Assembly (NCBI GenBank): GCA_965646165.1
Contig: CBFFYP010000075.1
Span: 1-22,141, forward strand
Source of the DNA: MGBC114844 sp910585855
GTDB lineage: Bacteria; Bacillota; Clostridia; Lachnospirales; Lachnospiraceae
Length of the DNA stretch: 22,141 bases
Direction of reading: 5' to 3'
Shown: positions 8,501 to 16,257 of the stretch, piece after piece
Layout of the letters: each line of letters begins with the position of its first letter
Numbering within the stretch: the first letter of the stretch is position 1
The notes under the pieces: model-generated
Told to the model about the DNA's origin: nothing
What the model saw: the letters and a program-made list of their open reading frames with translations, nothing else
Databases searched by the model: none
Made by a program: the position numbers and the translations under genes

Positions 8501-9935
8501 AACTTCCCTTCTGCTCCTTTAACTGCTTGTGTATCTCCTCCGCCGCTGCAAGTTCTCTGTCCAATCCGCTCTTTTTCGCTATCTCTTCCTGTTTCCTTTG
8601 CACCTGCTTTGTCAATTCCTCTGCACATTCCTTTTCTTTTGCAATCTCCTGTTCTATTTTCTGCTGCTGGCTTACTTCCTGTTCCCATTCCCCTTTCTGC
8701 TGCAGTAAACGACGCTGGTTTTGTTCCATTTGACCTTTTCTGTTTCCCAGCCGTTCTCCCTCTTCTCCCACTGCAGCAAGGCACTTCAAACTCTCTGTAT
8801 CTGCCTTTCTGCTTTCTTCTAATTCCTGCTTTTTCCTCTCCAATTCCTGCTGTCTGTACATCCCTTCCTGTATCTTTTGTTCTGCCTGCTGCTGCTCTTC
8901 TCTTTCCTTTTGCAGACTGTCAAACAACTCCTTTCGCTCCTTCTGCTCCCTTATCTGCTCCGCAAGCCCTTCCCCTTTTTCTGCCTGCTGCTGTGCTTTC
9001 TCAAAAACATCCTTCGCCTGAAGAAACTTTGGCTCTTGCTCTTCTAACAACTGCTGCACTTCCTCTAACCTCTCCCGATCCCCTTTTATCTTACGGATAT
9101 TTCCAATCAACTGATCTTCTTTTTGAATCTGCTCCTCTAGCCAATCAATCCTCTGATCCATCTGTATCAGATCCGCTTCTTCCTCCTCACACAACCCCTT
9201 TAACACCAAAAGCCCCTCTCCAATCTTCCCCTCAAACCGCTCCTTCTGCAGCTTCTTCATCTTCTCCCCTAAAGAACTGTCCTCCAAACAAATAATGCTG
9301 TCCATATCCTGATTAATACTTCGTTTTAATTCCCCATACTTATCCCCTTGTACCTTAACTTCCGCCTTTAACTGCTCCTGCAGACGCTGATAAAACCCAG
9401 TTTTAAAAATCTGCCGAAAGATTTTCCCCCGTTCCTCTGTTCCTGCCAGCAAAAGTTTCTGAAAATCCCCCTGAGCAATCATTACAATCTGTGTAAACTG
9501 CCTGCGATCCAACCCAATCAGTTCCGTAACTGCCCGTGTAACCTCTTTTGACTTTGCAACAGGTTCACGCATATCCGGGTAAATCAGCTCCGCCTCCGCC
9601 CTCTGCAGCGTATATCCAGTCCCTCTGCCCTTTGGACGAAGATACTCTGGATTCCTCTTTACGATATAACGCTTCCCATGATACAAAAATACCAATTCCA
9701 CATATGTAGCAACATCTGCCTTTGCATATTTACTGCGAAACATATCTGCCTTACGCACATCGCCGCTTGCCTCTCCATATAAAGCAAACGCAATCGCATC
9801 AAAAATCGTCGTCTTTCCAGCCCCGGTATCTCCAGTAATTAAAAACAACCCCTGTGCCCCAAGCTGTTCAAAATCAATCTCCACCTTCCCTGCATAAGGT
9901 CCAAAAGCACTTATCGTTAGTTTTATTGGTTTCAT
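5553..9935 (-). CDS. sbcC: Exonuclease SbcCD subunit C, unusually long (SMC/Rad50-like ATPase)
   Basis: The ATPase subunit of the SbcCD (Mre11-Rad50-like) complex, which cuts hairpins and protein-blocked DNA ends in the cytoplasm. Residues 1-200 hold the N-terminal ATPase half with Walker A (GDTGAGKTT, 35-43) and the Q-loop region IAQGDFQKLL. The middle is an extreme Glu/Gln/Lys coiled coil with a zinc-hook CPVC at 680-683, followed by GSVHHPRL. The C-terminal half has the ABC signature LSGGETF (from 1362) and Walker B FIDEGFGSLDEE (Asp1397-Glu1398). At 1460 residues it is far longer than the ~1050 of E. coli SbcC, the extra length lying in the coiled coil. AGGAGGGG stands just before the ATG. 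It lies 51 bases after sbcD, in one operon. The many opposite-strand ORFs are shadows of the repetitive codon use. Confidence 0.95.
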   Translation of the reverse strand: MKPIKLTISAFGPYAGKVEIDFEQLGAQGLFLITGDTGAGKTTIFDAIAFALYGEASGDVRKADMFRSKYAKADVATYVELVFLYHGKRYIVKRNPEYLRPKGRGTGYTLQRAEAELIYPDMREPVAKSKEVTRAVTELIGLDRRQFTQIVMIAQGDFQKLLLAGTEERGKIFRQIFKTGFYQRLQEQLKAEVKVQGDKYGELKRSINQDMDSIICLEDSSLGEKMKKLQKERFEGKIGEGLLVLKGLCEEEEADLIQMDQRIDWLEEQIQKEDQLIGNIRKIKGDRERLEEVQQLLEEQEPKFLQAKDVFEKAQQQAEKGEGLAEQIREQKERKELFDSLQKEREEQQQAEQKIQEGMYRQQELERKKQELEESRKADTESLKCLAAVGEEGERLGNRKGQMEQNQRRLLQQKGEWEQEVSQQQKIEQEIAKEKECAEELTKQVQRKQEEIAKKSGLDRELAAAEEIHKQLKEQKGSLERGQQELGEIWKKLEEAANEKMGLLVQENELDREEEECKKEREQIKDAQKEEVQCRHKTEEAKKQLEDFLEQFRICTDLKKKAAEQEEEYRERKRQAEEQQEQQNQLQQKWEEVKDADSYYLQIEAEKLVLAEQKKKIQELEKAGKNLEKLDKELDEIQKEYKTAAVKKEQAGALYQEMEQCFLNAQAGILASKLKEGESCPVCGSVHHPRLAQVPKTVPKKEEVEHQKEYYSQVQAEAERLSVKAGHKKERQKEQQQLVAELAEQLLGKISQGIKDEENRKEEQQVWQILLEEKKKQTVKRESELVLEIKRTEEKKEQKKKLEEQIQKEEKQQQAQTLLLQQKMQEFAAGKGKLEERIQQWEEMIARLQFSDLAKDDIQGMIHYLEQTVKTCEKQQKQAEEKKIKFEQLEQEKEQRAAKRQQIRTQIAESDQFAAKQKGQREKLQEHVEREREKTKEILQRAEEILENNGEKAQKTAEPLEDKERKEKGEAEEKEIQELLKKLLRMTERFAGYRKRLMEQIKERKTLEEEVQQKEKALLEIRNQITEWERQLEGVKNRRNEKLKQLFEIVKHLFELLGLQDSSFGKVYFSGNNVSEEVMQEHVDWMKCKLEEQLILVKEELRKNQEKQQEKQKLEEQILYKEQQIQQSVQSIQEIEVILTKQRTEEKAQAERIRYWAEQVGTEQREEIEQQIQILEQEKTALEEALKAASVYYNDCKNKKDEYCSVIKTLTEQLEAAGEAGVASEEEVLLRKGQRQQEKKECYDQREQKNLAFCTNQKIYQKVMEKQKDIVEAEEKYVWMKSLSDTANGMLNGKQKVELETYIQMTYFDRILRRANLRLFTMSSGQYELKREKDEEKRKEKTGLELCVIDHYNGTERSVKTLSGGETFEASLSLALGLSDEIQADTGGIQMDAMFIDEGFGSLDEEALTQAVKALTHLTEGNRLVGVISHVSELKERIDRKIVVTKCRGAQGISSCIKIE

Positions 9936-9986
9936 CTTCCCCTCCTATTCTCATCCATCCACAAAATTTCTCATTCCTCTATAAAG

Positions 9987-11120
9987 TCAAGAACGAACCC
10001 GCTCTATCAATCGAACCAAATACTCCTCCTGCTCTGCACTCATCTTCCGATTATTCTGCAGTTCATAAAATTCTTCAAACAATTCCATCTCCGATTTCTG
10101 CTCAATATCCGCCACTGCCTCCACCATACGATTCTGCCTTGTCCGGCTGTTATCATAGACAAGCTGCATCAAATTAGGATAAATCACCCGGAGTTTCTGC
10201 ATCCCATCCAAAATATCCTCTTCATCCGTCAAAATAATCTGTACATAATCCTCTGTATTCCTGTCCTGATAAAACTCTCTCTTTGTCACCTCCAGATAAC
10301 TCCCCCGAATCTTTTTCATATCCCGGAGCGGCTGCAAAGGCACGATTGTAATCTCCACCTGTCCTTTTTCCCGAAACTCCACCACACTAACTGATTTTTC
10401 CTGCTCCGCCTCAGAAAAAGAATATTTCAAAGGTGTCCCACAATAACGAACCGTTTCCCGCTTTATCGACTGCGGACTATGGATATGCCCCAATGCCGCA
10501 TAATCAAAACAATCAAAAATCTCCACATCTACATTATCCATTCCGCCAACGGATACTTCTTCCGAATCACACCGTCCCGCTCCCGTCACAAACTGATGTG
10601 CCACAATCAAATTTCTCTTTCGCTTATCCACTTCCATCCGATCCACTACCACCTTTACCGCATCTGAATAACTTTCCGGCAGATCCTCCTCCCCTTCTAA
10701 TACATGCCGAACCATCACCGGCTTAATAAAAGGCAGCAAATAAACAAAAATCTCTCCATACTCATCCGCTAACTCCACCCTGCTGACCTCTCCATGATAC
10801 ACAGGAGAAACATACACATTTTTCCCCTTCATAATCTGCGACCCAAAAGCAATCCGTTCTGCCGAATCATGATTTCCACTCACTACAAAAATCATTCTCT
10901 TCTGTTCCGCTAATCTCGTAAGAAACCAATCAAACACCTGTACCGCTTCCGCAGAAGGCACAGGCTTATCATAAACATCCCCCGCAATCAAAACCCCGTC
11001 CACTCGTTCTATATCTGCAATCTCAAGAATCCTATCTAATATGTACCTTTGATCCTCTATCATAGAAAATTCATTGATCCTCTTTCCAATATGAAGATCA
11101 GAAATATGAAGAAACCGCAT
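9987..11120 (-). CDS. sbcD: Exonuclease SbcCD subunit D (Mre11-like nuclease)
   Basis: The 377-residue metallophosphoesterase nuclease partner of SbcC. All family motifs are present: Asp8-x-His10 (SDLHIG), Gly47-Asp48 to Asp51 (GDVYD), GNHD at 82-85, AHQF and GHIH. They coordinate two Mn2+ ions for 3'-5' dsDNA exonuclease and hairpin endonuclease activity. The C-terminal part (capping and SbcC-binding region) is present, so length is normal. An in-frame upstream TTG or GTG-type extension to 11159 exists, but GGAGGGG lies seven bases before the ATG at 11120, which starts the conserved MRFLHISDLH. First gene of the sbcD-sbcC operon. Confidence 0.95.
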   Translation of the reverse strand: MRFLHISDLHIGKRINEFSMIEDQRYILDRILEIADIERVDGVLIAGDVYDKPVPSAEAVQVFDWFLTRLAEQKRMIFVVSGNHDSAERIAFGSQIMKGKNVYVSPVYHGEVSRVELADEYGEIFVYLLPFIKPVMVRHVLEGEEDLPESYSDAVKVVVDRMEVDKRKRNLIVAHQFVTGAGRCDSEEVSVGGMDNVDVEIFDCFDYAALGHIHSPQSIKRETVRYCGTPLKYSFSEAEQEKSVSVVEFREKGQVEITIVPLQPLRDMKKIRGSYLEVTKREFYQDRNTEDYVQIILTDEEDILDGMQKLRVIYPNLMQLVYDNSRTRQNRMVEAVADIEQKSEMELFEEFYELQNNRKMSAEQEEYLVRLIERVRS

Positions 11121-11170
11121 CTTTTGTCCCCTCCTTTTTACTGTTCCATAAAAATACAATATTTCTTATT

Positions 11171-11200
11171 AGTATACTGCTTTCTACACCACTTAGTCAA
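11171..11200 (-). promoter_or_regulatory. Sigma-A promoter of sbcD-sbcC
   Basis: Minus strand TTGACT (11195-11200), 18-base spacer, TATACT (11171-11176), with a leader of about 45 bases before sbcD. Confidence 0.75.
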
Positions 11201-11257
11201 TCTGTAAAAAACTTACCTTTAATTAAACTTTTGAAGATGACACACCGCAAAGAGTTC

Positions 11258-11733
11258 GCTTTCACCGGACGCCAGAAAAGGAGCAGCCCGTTTCTCGCTG
11301 TTAATTAGATAGCAATAGAAATTATATTTTATTACAGAGTAGATTTTTAGAAAATTAGAAGAGTTTGATGCGATTCTTTTTTTGTTTTGGAGTCAAGAAA
11401 CAGCTAGATTCGAAAACGGTGGGCAGTCTGCAGTGACTTTGGAAAAAAGTTAGAAGTTCTTAAACTTCTGCTTGAAAATCTAAGATTTTTTTCACATCCT
11501 GCTTCCATGCAGGATGTGAAAAAAAAGGGGTGTGTTTAGCCCGTATGATAGGAAAGAGATTGTTTTATGGATAGAAAATCCTTCCTTACACCAGTTCTAT
11601 TTTGGCTGCAATAAGGGCGAATTGCACCCCGGTCTGGCTGATTGGATGAAGGAAAAAGCAGAAGTCTTAGAACTTCTTGCTTTTTGGAAACCGGAACAGC
11701 AGGCTGCCCACCGTTTTCGAATCTAGCGTCCTC
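11258..11733 (-). repeat. Nested palindromic element, copy C (module I only, inverted)
   Basis: Reverse orientation relative to copies A and E. It begins with GCTTTCACCGGACGCCAGA (the right end of copies A/E reversed) and ends with TCTAGCGTCCTC. Module I is complete (arms 11404-11431 and 11699-11726). Module II is reduced to about 25 bases (AGAAAC...TTTTCT) at the same place, and the linker is still recognisable, sharing ATAAAATATAATTTCTA with copy A. Both arms carry CTAG where other copies have CCAG/CTGG, a paired change. It fills the sbcD-lipoprotein gap. Confidence 0.85.
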
Positions 11734-11787
11734 TATCTGAAAACCCCCTTTCTTTCTTGTAATGGTCTTAATTTATTAAAGAAAAAC

Positions 11788-11816
11788 TTGTATCAACTTA
11801 TGCTTTGTGATAGAAT
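11788..11816 (+). promoter_or_regulatory. Promoter of the lipoprotein gene
   Basis: TTGTAT (11788-11793), 17-base spacer, TAGAAT (11811-11816), about 30 bases before the ribosome site AGGAG. It lies just outside the right border of repeat copy C. Confidence 0.65.
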
Positions 11817-11853
11817 CAAAACCACAAATTGAAAATTGCAAAGGAGATACTTT

Positions 11854-12966
11854 ATGAAAAAAATACTACTACTCTGTTTTATTCTAAACATCAGTCTATT
11901 AGCATTGTTCTCTTGCGGAAAGAAAGAAAACACTATTACAGAGGATACATCCAAAGAGGAAAAAGCCGCTATAAAAGAAACAACAGATTCCACTTCAATT
12001 GAAGAAACAAAAAATTTAGAAGAAAAGCCAATAAAAGAATTGACCATGAATGAGCTTTTAGAATTATATGAAAATAATGGTCTGGCATTAAAAGCAAAAA
12101 ACGAAGGTCTGGAAGGATTTCTTGCATATGAAAATATGAAACCTCTTTCTGGGATGGAAAATTCTTTAACAGAACTTTATATCTGCGATCTTGCCTATCC
12201 GCATACGTCTGAAGATGGAATAACCAGTGAAAGAAATTATGAACTGCAGCTCTCTTACTGGCGTCCAGAAACGGCTGAAAAATATGGATATACCGAAAAT
12301 GAAATTGATAATATTCGGCTGATAGAAAAAGAAACTCAGGATGCAGTACTGCTTTATGATATAGATAAGAAATTTACTCCCACAAAAGATTTGCAGGGAT
12401 TTTTACAACGGGATTACGAAATAGAACACTATCTAATCTGTGACTTGCCCAGTGATTTTACATTGAAATCGTTTCAAAGCGATATTACATTTTTTGATGG
12501 TTGGCTGCTGGAAGGAGAAGTAGAAGAACCACCCCATGGGGATTCCACTTCAGAGATGTGGTATTGCCCCGGTGGTATCGTCAGAGCAGAAATTGCATCC
12601 CATATTTTGAAATTTGAAAACAAAACACTTACAAATGCCTCTTTGCTGATGAACCATGCGGGAAAAGTTGGAGAAATGGAACTACTGGAAGGCTGTGAAG
12701 TTCAGGCAATTTTGACAGAATATGCTTTTGAACTGTTCACCGCTTCCAGCTGGGAAGATTATTTATTACAACATCCAGAAGTAAAAGTAGATGAGCTATT
12801 ACAGTCTTATTACTGGTATGTCTTTCTTGGAAAAGAAGACAGTGAAATTTTTTACGTCCTGTTTTTAAATCAAGAGTATTTTACCAAAGATGATATCATT
12901 CGCATAGCACAATCCATTCAGTTTACAGAAAAAGCATTTTCAACAACTTTCATTACCTGCAATTAA
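11854..12966 (+). CDS. Uncharacterised lipoprotein
   Basis: A 370-residue protein that I do not recognise. It has a lipoprotein signal peptide: MKK, a hydrophobic stretch and a lipobox LFSC with Cys21 as the expected lipidation site, so it should be anchored on the outer face of the membrane. Residues ~22-65 are a low-complexity Lys/Glu/Thr linker. The rest is an acidic mixed alpha/beta domain rich in Glu, Tyr and Leu, with no catalytic motif I can name. The ATG at 11854 is seven bases after AGGAG; an in-frame TTG six codons upstream would put six residues before the signal peptide and overlap the ribosome site, so it was not used. It is a single gene between two repeat elements. A substrate-binding or anti-sigma-like role cannot be supported. 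Confidence 0.75.
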   Translation: MKKILLLCFILNISLLALFSCGKKENTITEDTSKEEKAAIKETTDSTSIEETKNLEEKPIKELTMNELLELYENNGLALKAKNEGLEGFLAYENMKPLSGMENSLTELYICDLAYPHTSEDGITSERNYELQLSYWRPETAEKYGYTENEIDNIRLIEKETQDAVLLYDIDKKFTPTKDLQGFLQRDYEIEHYLICDLPSDFTLKSFQSDITFFDGWLLEGEVEEPPHGDSTSEMWYCPGGIVRAEIASHILKFENKTLTNASLLMNHAGKVGEMELLEGCEVQAILTEYAFELFTASSWEDYLLQHPEVKVDELLQSYYWYVFLGKEDSEIFYVLFLNQEYFTKDDIIRIAQSIQFTEKAFSTTFITCN

Positions 12967-13011
12967 CCACTCAGCATACTTAAATTAGGCTTCTAGAGAT
13001 AGATTTACTTT

Positions 13012-13427
13012 CACCGAACAGAGGATTTACGCCTCTCACCGTTGGTTATATCAAAGTTTGGAATCCAATTCTTTTTTGTTCCGGGTTCAAGAAACAGCCA
13101 GACTCGAAAACCGTGGGCAGCCTGCAGTGACTTTGGAAAAAAGCTAGAAGTTCTTAGACTTCTGCTCGAAAACCTAAGATTTTTTTCACATCCTGCTCCC
13201 ATGCAGGGTGTGAAATAAAGGGGCGTGTTTAGCCCGAATGATAGGGAAGAGAATAACTTTTGGCTGATAATATCCTTCCCCTACACCAGTTCCGTTTCGG
13301 TTATCATGAGAGCGAATTGCGCCCCAGTCTGGCTGGTTGGACAATGAAAAGGCAGAAGTCTTAGAACTTCTTGCTTTTTGGAAACCGGAACAGCAGGCTG
13401 CCCACGGTTTTCGAATCTGGCGTCCTC
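13012..13427 (-). repeat. Nested palindromic element, copy D (module I only, inverted)
   Basis: Reverse orientation. It begins with CTTTCACCG and ends with GGCGTCCTC. Module I arms lie at 13098-13125 and 13393-13420. Module II is collapsed to a small AGAGG/CCTCT hairpin (13022-13043), the base of the module II stem in copies A and E. The linker is shortened. Where other copies have AACGGTGGG and CCCACCGTT, this copy has AACCGTGGG and CCCACGGTT, a compensated change. It lies between the lipoprotein and the end of the Fur-like gene, only 15 bases from that stop codon. Confidence 0.85.
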
Positions 13428-13441
13428 CCCCAAACCTTCTG

Positions 13442-13741
13442 CTACTGGAAAATTTTATACATATTTTTCCTATTAATTGCTCCAATCTTTTCCAATGTAT
13501 TAATCATCCGATAAACTGTAGCCATTCCAATTCCGGCATCCATTTTTACTGCTTTATAATAAATCTCCTTACAGCAGGAACAATCCTCTTCAAGAATAAT
13601 ATCCAAAAGCATCACCCGCTGTTTTGTAATCCGGCAGCCTTCTTCTTTCAGCCGCTGAATAATCATATCCCGCTTTATCTGTGTCCGCTGATAACTTCCA
13701 GTATCATATATCTTTTGATTTCCCTCTGCTGATTCCTGCAC
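13442..13741 (-). CDS. Short Fur-family winged-helix regulator
   Basis: A 99-residue protein with the Fur DNA-binding domain: LKEEGCRITKQRVMLLDIILEED, then EIYYKAV and the recognition helix region IGMATVYRMINTLEKIGAI. The usual C-terminal dimerisation and metal-binding half of Fur (residues ~85-140, His-rich) is absent, although CSCC may bind metal. The stop is 15 bases from repeat copy D, so truncation by the repeat is possible. A short feo-linked Fur-like family is the other explanation, and the end (INRKNMYKIFQ) looks tidy. GTG at 13741 has GGGAGG eight bases upstream; GTG at 13750 is an alternative. Last gene of the feo operon, 18 bases after the Cys-rich peptide. Likely an iron- or redox-linked regulator. 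Confidence 0.75.
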   Translation of the reverse strand: MQESAEGNQKIYDTGSYQRTQIKRDMIIQRLKEEGCRITKQRVMLLDIILEEDCSCCKEIYYKAVKMDAGIGMATVYRMINTLEKIGAINRKNMYKIFQ

Positions 13742-13759
13742 GGCAAGCACCTCCCATTC

Positions 13760-13897
13760 CTAATGACAATGCCCGCTGCAATGGCTGCAGTCACCGCCGC
13801 ATTGAGTTGACTTTCCGTTTTGTCTATCCCGTACCATACTTCGAATACTAAGTCCGACAATTCCGACTACTATAATTCCTACAATAAAAGTTCCCAT
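13760..13897 (-). CDS. FeoB-associated Cys-rich membrane protein
   Basis: A 45-residue gene with one N-terminal transmembrane helix (GTFIVGIIVVGIVGLSI), a basic stretch (RSMVRDRQNGK) and a Cys/His tail with Cys33, Cys37, Cys40 and Cys44 in CGGDCSHCSGHCH. This is the layout of the small FeoB-associated Cys-rich proteins found after feoB in Firmicutes, thought to help FeoB move or hand over Fe2+. AGGAGGG lies seven bases before the ATG. It starts 31 bases after the feoB stop, in the same operon. Confidence 0.9.
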   Translation of the reverse strand: MGTFIVGIIVVGIVGLSIRSMVRDRQNGKSTQCGGDCSHCSGHCH

Positions 13898-13928
13898 CTC
13901 ATATCCCTCCTAACTTTATAAACACGAT

Positions 13929-16103
13929 CTATTTTCCGCCTGCACTCAGACTAACCTTTAATGTCTTACTCTCGGTATGAGGTCGGAACAGCAGATAAAG
14001 AAATCCAATTACCAATAAAACAGCCACTGCCGTACCAATTCCAAAAGTTCCGGTTGTAAATAATGTTCCAATCTGGTAAACACAAAGGGAAACCACATAA
14101 GCCAATCCCGTCTGGTATCCAATCGCAAACCAGAACCATTTTCTATTGTTCATTTCTCGTTTTATTGCTCCCATTGCTGCAAAACAAGGGGCACAAAGAA
14201 GGTTAAATACCAAAAATGAATATGCTGCTACTCCGGTCATAGAAGCGGCAAGGCTGCTCCAGATCTCTGCGCCGTCTTCTGCTACTTCTGCATAACCAAA
14301 TAAAATTCCAAATGTGGTCACCACATTTTCCTTTGCAATCAATCCGGTAATCGCTGCCACTGCCGACTTCCAGTTTCCCCAGCCAAGCGGAGCAAATATA
14401 GGTGCAATTATGCCGCCGATTGCCGCTAAAATACTGCTGTCTAGCTGCTCTTCTTCCAACATGCCAAAAGAACCATCTGCCCATCCAAAACCCTGTAAAA
14501 ACCAAAGGACAATAGCGGATAATAAAATAATTGTTCCTGCCTTTTTGATAAAAGACCATCCCCGCTCCCACATACTCCGCAGCACATTCCCCACGGTAGG
14601 CATATGATAAGCAGGAAGTTCCATTACAAACGGAGCAGGATCACCGGCAAACATTCTAGTCTTCTTTAAAATAATACCAGAACAGATAATCGCTGCAATT
14701 CCTGCAAAATAAGCACTCCAAGATACCCATCCGGCATTGTCAAAAAATGCACCTGCAATCAATGCTATAATCGGAAGCTTTGCTCCGCAAGGTACAAATG
14801 TAGTTGTCATAACTGTCATTTTGCGATCTCTGTCATTTTCAATCGTTCGAGAAGCCATAATTCCCGGAACACCGCATCCGCTTCCAATCAACATTGGAAT
14901 AAATGATTTCCCGGAAAGTCCGAATTTTCGAAAAATTCGATCCATAATAAATGCCACTCTTGCCATATATCCGCAAGACTCCAAAAATGCAAGAAATAAA
15001 AACAATACCAACATCTGCGGCACAAATCCAAGTACAGCACCCACACCGCCGATAATGCCATCTAAAATCAAGCCCTGAAGCCAATCTGCACAGCCGACTG
15101 CACTTAAAGCTCCTTCTACCAGCACCGGAATCCCCGGAATCTCTAATCCAAACAAACTCCAGCCTTCTCCAAATACTCCGTCATTTGCCCAGCCTGTCGC
15201 CCAATCTCCTATCGTAGTAACCGAAACATAATAAACCAAAAACATAACAGCCGCAAAAATCGGCAAAGCCAAAAAACGATTTGTCACAATACTATCAATC
15301 TTATCCGAAATTGTCAATGCCCCCTTTTTCTTCTTTGTACAACACTCATCTATAATAGAAGAAATATAAATATAACGCTCATTGGTAATAATACTTTCGG
15401 TATCATCCTCAAATTCTTGTTCTAATTCTTTGATTTCCGATGAAACATCTGGTACTAGACTCATCTGTGCTGTAATTTTATCATCCTTTTCTAACAGTTT
15501 CACTGCAAAAAAACGTTTCTGCTCTTCTGGAATATTCATCGGCAGTTTCTCCTTTACCGTTGAAATTACCGCTTCTAGTCCTTCTGCAAACTCATGAACT
15601 GGTGCATTGACCTTCTTTTTTGCTGCTGCAATGGCTTTTTCTGCCGCCTTTTGAATTCCTGTTCCCTTTAAAGCCGAAATCTCCACTACTTCACAGCCAA
15701 GTTTTTTACTTAACTTATCAATATGTATCTTATCTCCGCTCTTTTCTAATACATCTATCATATTGACTGCCATTACCATTGGAATACCAAGCTCCATAAG
15801 CTGTGTAGAAAGATATAAATTTCGCTCAATATTTGTTCCATCCACCAGATTTAAAATCACATCCGGTCGCTCCTGAATCAAATAATTTCTTGCAACTACT
15901 TCCTCCAAAGTATAAGGCGACAACGAATAAATTCCCGGCAAATCCATAATCGTAACATCTTTATTCCCTTTTAATTTTCCCTCTTTTTTCTCTACTGTTA
16001 CACCCGGCCAGTTCCCAACAAACTGATTCGAACCGGTCAATGCATTAAACAATGTCGTTTTTCCGCAGTTTGGATTTCCTGCCAATGCAATTTTAATCTC
16101 CAT
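13929..16103 (-). CDS. feoB: Ferrous iron transporter FeoB
   Basis: A 724-residue inner-membrane Fe2+ transporter with an N-terminal GTPase. G motifs: G1 GNPNCGKTT (9-17), the G2 region GVTVEKKEG, G3 DLPG (54-57), G4 NMID (114-117) and G5 SALKG (143-147). Residues ~160-275 form the helical GDI-like spacer, and the C-terminal ~450 residues hold the membrane domain with two Gate repeats, including the FVPCGAKLPI and CAPCFAAMGAIKREM segments. Length is standard. An in-frame extension to 16199 (Lys-rich, MHIIHIKE) is open but lacks family similarity; the ATG at 16103 begins the canonical MEIKIALAGNP and follows GGGAAGAG. It is preceded by two feoA genes and a regulator-like dyad array in the 154-base gap. 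Confidence 0.97.
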   Translation of the reverse strand: MEIKIALAGNPNCGKTTLFNALTGSNQFVGNWPGVTVEKKEGKLKGNKDVTIMDLPGIYSLSPYTLEEVVARNYLIQERPDVILNLVDGTNIERNLYLSTQLMELGIPMVMAVNMIDVLEKSGDKIHIDKLSKKLGCEVVEISALKGTGIQKAAEKAIAAAKKKVNAPVHEFAEGLEAVISTVKEKLPMNIPEEQKRFFAVKLLEKDDKITAQMSLVPDVSSEIKELEQEFEDDTESIITNERYIYISSIIDECCTKKKKGALTISDKIDSIVTNRFLALPIFAAVMFLVYYVSVTTIGDWATGWANDGVFGEGWSLFGLEIPGIPVLVEGALSAVGCADWLQGLILDGIIGGVGAVLGFVPQMLVLFLFLAFLESCGYMARVAFIMDRIFRKFGLSGKSFIPMLIGSGCGVPGIMASRTIENDRDRKMTVMTTTFVPCGAKLPIIALIAGAFFDNAGWVSWSAYFAGIAAIICSGIILKKTRMFAGDPAPFVMELPAYHMPTVGNVLRSMWERGWSFIKKAGTIILLSAIVLWFLQGFGWADGSFGMLEEEQLDSSILAAIGGIIAPIFAPLGWGNWKSAVAAITGLIAKENVVTTFGILFGYAEVAEDGAEIWSSLAASMTGVAAYSFLVFNLLCAPCFAAMGAIKREMNNRKWFWFAIGYQTGLAYVVSLCVYQIGTLFTTGTFGIGTAVAVLLVIGFLYLLFRPHTESKTLKVSLSAGGK

Positions 16104-16203
16104 TACTCTCTTCCCTTTCTTTTCTTTCCTCTTCTTAATTTTACTGCCTTTTTCTTTTCCCTTAATTTGACTTATTTCTTTAATATGTATGATATGCATA
16201 TTT

Positions 16204-16251
16204 GCTAACTTTTGTTAGCTATTGCTAACTAAACTACAAAAGAAAACTAAC
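16204..16251. promoter_or_regulatory. Array of GTTAG/CTAAC half-sites between feoA and feoB
   Basis: GCTAAC (16204-16209), GTTAGC (16214-16219) and GCTAAC (16224-16229) form two overlapping perfect 6-4-6 dyads, with a further CTAACC at 16246-16251. The inner pair is GTTAG-N6-CTAAC, the same pattern and spacing as the dyad on the feo promoter. On the minus strand a weak TTAGCA-N17-TATTAA promoter could start here. It may be a second binding region for the feo regulator, giving feoB separate control. Confidence 0.6.
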
Positions 16252-16257
16252 CTTTTC

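Noticed and set aside
8312..9295. A 327-codon ORF on the plus strand opposite sbcC, and other opposite-strand ORFs between 5756 and 8784
   Set aside because: They mirror the Glu/Gln/Lys-rich coiled-coil codons, giving Leu/Phe/Ser/Pro-rich nonsense proteins with no ribosome sites.
16104..16199. Longer FeoB beginning at 16199
   Set aside because: The extra 32 residues are Lys-rich and unlike FeoB, whereas ATG 16103 begins the conserved GTPase domain after a purine-rich ribosome site.
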